NCBI GenBank assembly: GCA_950106755.1
Contig: OX467086.1
Span: 12,170,001 to 12,234,000, forward strand
Direction: 5' to 3'
Length of the DNA: 64,000 nucleotides
Source of the DNA: Climacium dendroides
Taxonomy: Eukaryota > Streptophyta > Bryopsida > Hypnales > Climaciaceae
Under the pieces are notes generated by a model. It did no database searches, was not told where the DNA came from, and worked only from the letters and a program-made list of their open reading frames with translations. The position numbers and the translations under genes are program-made. Shown piece by piece: positions 60,577-64,000 of this stretch. How positions within the stretch are numbered: position 1 is the first letter of the stretch; every line of letters starts with the position of its first letter.

Positions 60577-62191
60577 ATTTTTTTGTTTGCCCGGGCAACT
60601 CAAGAAAAAGTCAAGACTCCCCTAGGAAAGTCAAAGTATACGCCATGTTGGCATACTATGGCTAAAAATGGGTATTTATACCCCTCGGAAAATATGACTA
60701 CCAATATGACTGATGTCTGAAGCGACTGCTTCTAAACGACTGGAGTCAGTCATATTCCGAGTCATCTATAGTGATTTCTGCGTGAGTCGTATTTTTTGAT
60801 TTTACAACTCACTGCAGTCATATTTTGCAGTCATAAAACACTACTTTTGTTGTAGTGCATGCATCACTTGCATGATAAGCTCAGTTTGGCCTTTGGTGTT
60901 TAGTAGAATGCAATCAACAACACAATGCCACTTCTCTTCAAATGTATGACACCTATTAATGAGATTCATTCATGCAATTTGGCGATGATTGCCATTGCAC
61001 ATGAAGAACTTCAAGTTTTTAAGGAACTTGAGTTCAGGTCTACATTCGACATAGCAGGTGAACACTCTGTTTTTCTCCCTCTAGAGTCTAGATTGCATCC
61101 CACTTATTCATCTCAGCATCTGTGAACTCCAAGCTTTGACCGTCCTCATTCATTGTGGACATATAGAATATTGCTGCTCCATCACGGTATCCATTAGCAA
61201 ATTCCTGCTCCAACTTCTTGATGTCAGAAGACAGTGTAGGCCTTACCATGGGCATGGCAACAAGTCTATAAAGTGGAATGTGCAACCGAAAGAGATTTTT
61301 GGGCTTCATGTGCAAACTAGCAAGAATATCCATTGAATTTTTGAATACGGCGAAGTTCATCTTCCATCATCCATTTTTCTTCCTCGTCTTCAACTACATT
61401 AATCTGCATGGATTCTTCTTTTTCTTCATCTTCCTCTCCTCCTCCAATATATAGCTGCCTTGTATCATCTGTGCTTGGTGTCTCTAAAATGGTGCCCTCT
61501 TGAGTTTTCCTAAGAGGAGAACAATCCATCTGCATGTACAAATTCATATACATTACATTTTCGATTTAATACAAAAGAAATGAAAATATTGCATAGAAGA
61601 TACCATGGAAGATGCAATTATAATTGCTTTACATAAAAATGAGACAATACACTTGCATAGAAAAAGTTAAGTGAATTTTTGAAATAAACTTTGCCTTTAC
61701 AAGACTACTAGTTAAGAAGATGCAAATGATTAATCTCTAAAGGAAAAACCTTACTTTATGATTTCAATGTCATCATCCTCATTAGAGTTTGAGCGGAGAA
61801 TGATGACTTTATGCGGATAAACCCTACCAATACTTGTGCACTTGCAGTCCTCCACAAATGGAGGACTAGAGCTAGCATTTGAGAGCTCAATAGCAGAGGA
61901 ATACTCTATGTTAGAGCTCTCAGATGAGAACTATGGACCGGGACCACGGATTCGATTGAGCTTGCTTCTCTCAAAGTCATTTGTTGCACGCTCTGCGGCA
62001 TCCATAATATTGGCAAAACTCACCAAAGTTCGTTCATCATTACTAGAGTCACTTGAGAGATCCTAGCCAAGCTTAGGGCATTTCTTGGGCTCGGATGGTC
62101 CTTCTATTTGCAATGTAGGGAATGTCTGGTGAATTGGAGTTTCATTGTCCACAGCAGACACCTTTAGGGTTTTGCCTTTGCGTCGACCACC

Positions 62192-63417
62192 CTGAATCAC
62201 CAAAAAATTGAGATTAGAATTTAGAATCAACAAATGGCAAAAGTATATTATAGATGTAATATCTTCTAGGCTCAAAAGACCTTATACTTTTAATACACAC
62301 AGTAGAAAACAACGTTAGAATATGTATTTCTATAAGTAAAAACAGAAAATCCAGGTATTGAAGGTATGCGGCCCAGTTTCCAAAGGGGCTAACAACATAT
62401 AGGTTATATGTCTGCAAGATCATATTGCTCTTTTATGAAATAAAGTAAGAGTAAAAAATTTATGCTACGAAGAAACCTAAGAATACAACACTATTGAGAT
62501 GCACCGACAGTCATATATTGGGAACCTACTGCTATTCCAAATTATTGTACTCCAAAAACGATCACTAATGTTTTCACGTCAATTTTTTTGGTAGCTCAGT
62601 TATTTTGGTTGTATATTCTTGTCTGTCTACTATCAATGTTTACAATTCTTATGATTCTTATCCAAGAACATAGCATTGCTGGACACACGGACAACCAAAG
62701 AACAAGGAGTTGAATACCAAAATAAAGCATTGGTACAGACACACTACATGAAATTGTAGTACTAGTAGGTACGTCAAAATGGACCGTTGGATCCAATGGT
62801 CATTCTTTGCGTATCTGCTGGTACTATAGTTTCAAGTAGCTGAAGCACAAACCTAATGATAATTCAAAAACTTGATTTTCCAACTATATTATTGTACCAA
62901 GGCCTCCTTAAACTGAAGAGGAAGACTAACAATGAGATTTAGCCTTTGAAAATCACCTGTGACCCATTCAAAATCTGAAACCAAATCGTTTTTTCACATA
63001 TGAAGCCCAAACCGGAGATTTCTTTACTCGTGAAGCAAACAATTAAAGACATTTTGATGCATTTATTGGAATGAAGGGTAGCATGAGCTACCTCGAGAAG
63101 AACCGTCGGATGCGACAGTGTTTCCCAGGGCAGCTCTTGCTACCCTCAATTCCGATCGATGCAGTCAAAGTTCATTCCCTTCTTTCAACCGACTGATTTG
63201 GAATCCTAACATAAACAATTATTTAAAAAAAAAAATTATACTCCAGCTATGAGCATTCAGTCCGGACGTTGGGACCTAATAATTTAGTCACTCCAAACCA
63301 CGCTTGACAATCACGGAACTTACTCATAGCTTCCAACCAAAACGAGTTAGTCAATCCAGAGTAAGCGAGATTTTTCGGACTAATTTGTCAATAATTTCAC
63401 AAGAACTTCATTTTCGG
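62192..63417. other. Upstream region of the outer methylase-like copy
   Basis: No gene recognised. It holds the fourth palindrome (63,068-63,153) in a position like that of P1-P3 upstream of the inner copy. Confidence 0.5.
63068..63153. repeat. Palindrome P4 upstream of the outer methylase-like copy
   Basis: GGAATGAAGGGTAGCATGAG pairs imperfectly with CTCTTGCTACCCTCAATTCC. The centre CGTCGGATGCGACAG resembles the TGTCGGGTCCGACAGG centre of P2/P3, and GGTAGC.TGAGCTACC is shared. Confidence 0.75.
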
Positions 63418-63985
63418 GGGTACAACAATAAACCTTGGAACTGCCTGTCAGATTCGAAGGCCATTCACAAGGTGTCTTGTGGTACCTCAAAAAATAGAAG
63501 TGTATAAGAACACTACAATGCTTTGCCCTTCATAGCCCGAGGTGCGAGTTGACAAATCGAAGATACATTTTGATTAGGCTGTATGTGGACTCCGAACATT
63601 AGGGTGGCAATTGAATTGAACCTCCCTCAAAACGGACATGGCAGTTGCTGCTCATTGCTTGAATTCAAACTTGCCAGAGCTAGTTCAAGACCATTGCCTC
63701 GGATTCTGGCCATGGCTAGCAAATCTAGACTATTCTCTTACTATTCTTCTTTGCTCGGTCTACGTTTTCAGTATGTTTCGTTTCTATTTCTGGGGATAAG
63801 GCAACAAACCCAGGAATTGCCCATCGGATCCGAAGGCCATTCATGGGGTGTCTCGTGGTACCTCAAAAAATGGAAGTGTACAAGAACACTGCAGTGCTCT
63901 ACCCCTCATAGCCTGAGGTTCAAGTTGATAAACCGAGGATACATTTTGATTAGGCTATACGTGGACTTCGAACACTAGGGCGGCA
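63418..63985 (+). repeat. Direct repeat, two copies of about 190 bp, 377 bp apart
   Basis: Copy 1 is about 63,418-63,608 and copy 2 about 63,795-63,985. Shared blocks include GAAGGCCATTCA, TGGTACCTCAAAAAAT, GAAGTGTA.AAGAACACT and ATACATTTTGATTAGGCT. They are about 80% similar by eye. Confidence 0.8.
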
Positions 63986-63987
63986 GT

Positions 63988-64000
63988 CACTACTAGAAAA
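63988..64000 (+). mobile_element. Probable left terminus of another CACTA element
   Basis: The window ends in CACTACTAGAAAA, the classic terminal word of CACTA (En/Spm) elements. Only 13 bp are visible. Confidence 0.5.

Larger units (their letters stand above)
58922..60857. mobile_element. CACTA-type element, 1,936 bp, non-autonomous
   Basis: The left end CACTACAACAATGGCAGTGT and the reverse complement of the right end CACTACAACAAAAGTAGTGT continue TTTATGACTGCA in both; 29 of 32 positions agree. The 3-bp duplication CAT flanks it (58,919-58,921 and 60,858-60,860). The inner methylase-like copy shows the unoccupied site with a single CAT. No transposase is present. The long frames at 59,437-59,889 are products of a TTG/CTT-rich simple repeat. 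Confidence 0.93.
57266..62191 (-). pseudogene. ParB/methylase-like gene, outer copy, 5' half
   Basis: Exons match the 5' half of the inner copy: 61755-62191 (acidic N-terminus), 58,9xx-61529 (ParB-like part LHIPLYRL ... LEQEFANGYRDGA ... CNGNHRQIA, broken by the CACTA element), about 58,54x-58,780 (YQVQKYGLLPLERF), 58,28x-58,50x, about 58,02x-58,215 (ERHWSTNEV), about 57,630-57,880 (EYIEGWRRTIWDHGF) and the start of the next exon at 57,314 (YFKFEFEAKRAI), where the frame ends at 57,258-57,266 at the LTR-like insertion. Its 3' half is at 35,366-37,959. Stops lie at 62,063, 61,931, 60,970 (Trp in the inner copy) and 58,081 (Arg in the inner copy), with a net 5-base loss near 61,335. The GT donor expected at 58,91x has become AT. 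Confidence 0.7.

Overview
The window is plant nuclear DNA: spliceosomal introns with GT..AG borders, three single-copy plant genes, plant transposon families (CACTA, Mutator-like, MITEs, LTR-like repeats) and a nuclear insertion of chloroplast DNA. The chloroplast pieces (trnA-UGC with its intron, rpoB) and the AT-rich intergenic DNA suggest a seed-free land plant, for example a bryophyte or lycophyte. I cannot name the species from this sequence alone.

Layout. About 1-6.6 kb holds a nine-exon MEKK1-type MAP kinase kinase kinase on the + strand. About 6.6-14 kb is gene-free AT-rich DNA with a dispersed foldback repeat. A four-exon PLAC8-domain membrane protein lies at 13.98-15.78 kb (- strand). 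About 16-24.6 kb is gene-free and holds two MITEs and a tandem duplication. An eight-exon RRS1 ribosome-biogenesis gene lies at 24.66-27.82 kb (- strand), with telo-box and site II promoter motifs. About 28-35 kb is gene-free.

From 35.0 kb to the right edge is a transposon nest. Its centre is a 17,461-bp DNA transposon (39,160-56,620) with imperfect terminal inverted repeats and a perfect 10-bp target-site duplication. It carries two divergent genes: a Mutator-like transposase on + (49.6-53.4 kb) and, on -, an at least ten-exon gene whose product looks like a ParB-type domain fused to a beta-class DNA methyltransferase-like domain (39.7-44.7 kb). A second, older copy of the ParB/methylase-like gene is cut in two by this insertion: its 3' half lies at 35.4-37.96 kb and its 5' half at 57.3-62.2 kb. 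The order of events can be read from the paralogue. An LTR-like repeat entered an exon of the older copy, the 17.5-kb element then entered the LTR-like repeat, a 1.9-kb CACTA element entered the 5' half with TSD CAT, and a two-part chloroplast insertion entered an intron of the 3' half.

All copies are pseudogenes. Most premature stops that can be compared with the paralogue are C-to-T or G-to-A changes, as expected for decay of a methylated transposon. A family of about 100-bp palindromes with a shared TCGGGTCCGA-like centre sits just upstream of the methylase-like gene in both copies. The paired transposase and ParB/methylase-like genes, the palindromes and the shared termini (also on a 389-bp MITE at 20.1 kb) are the part of the window I would regard as a possible undescribed system.
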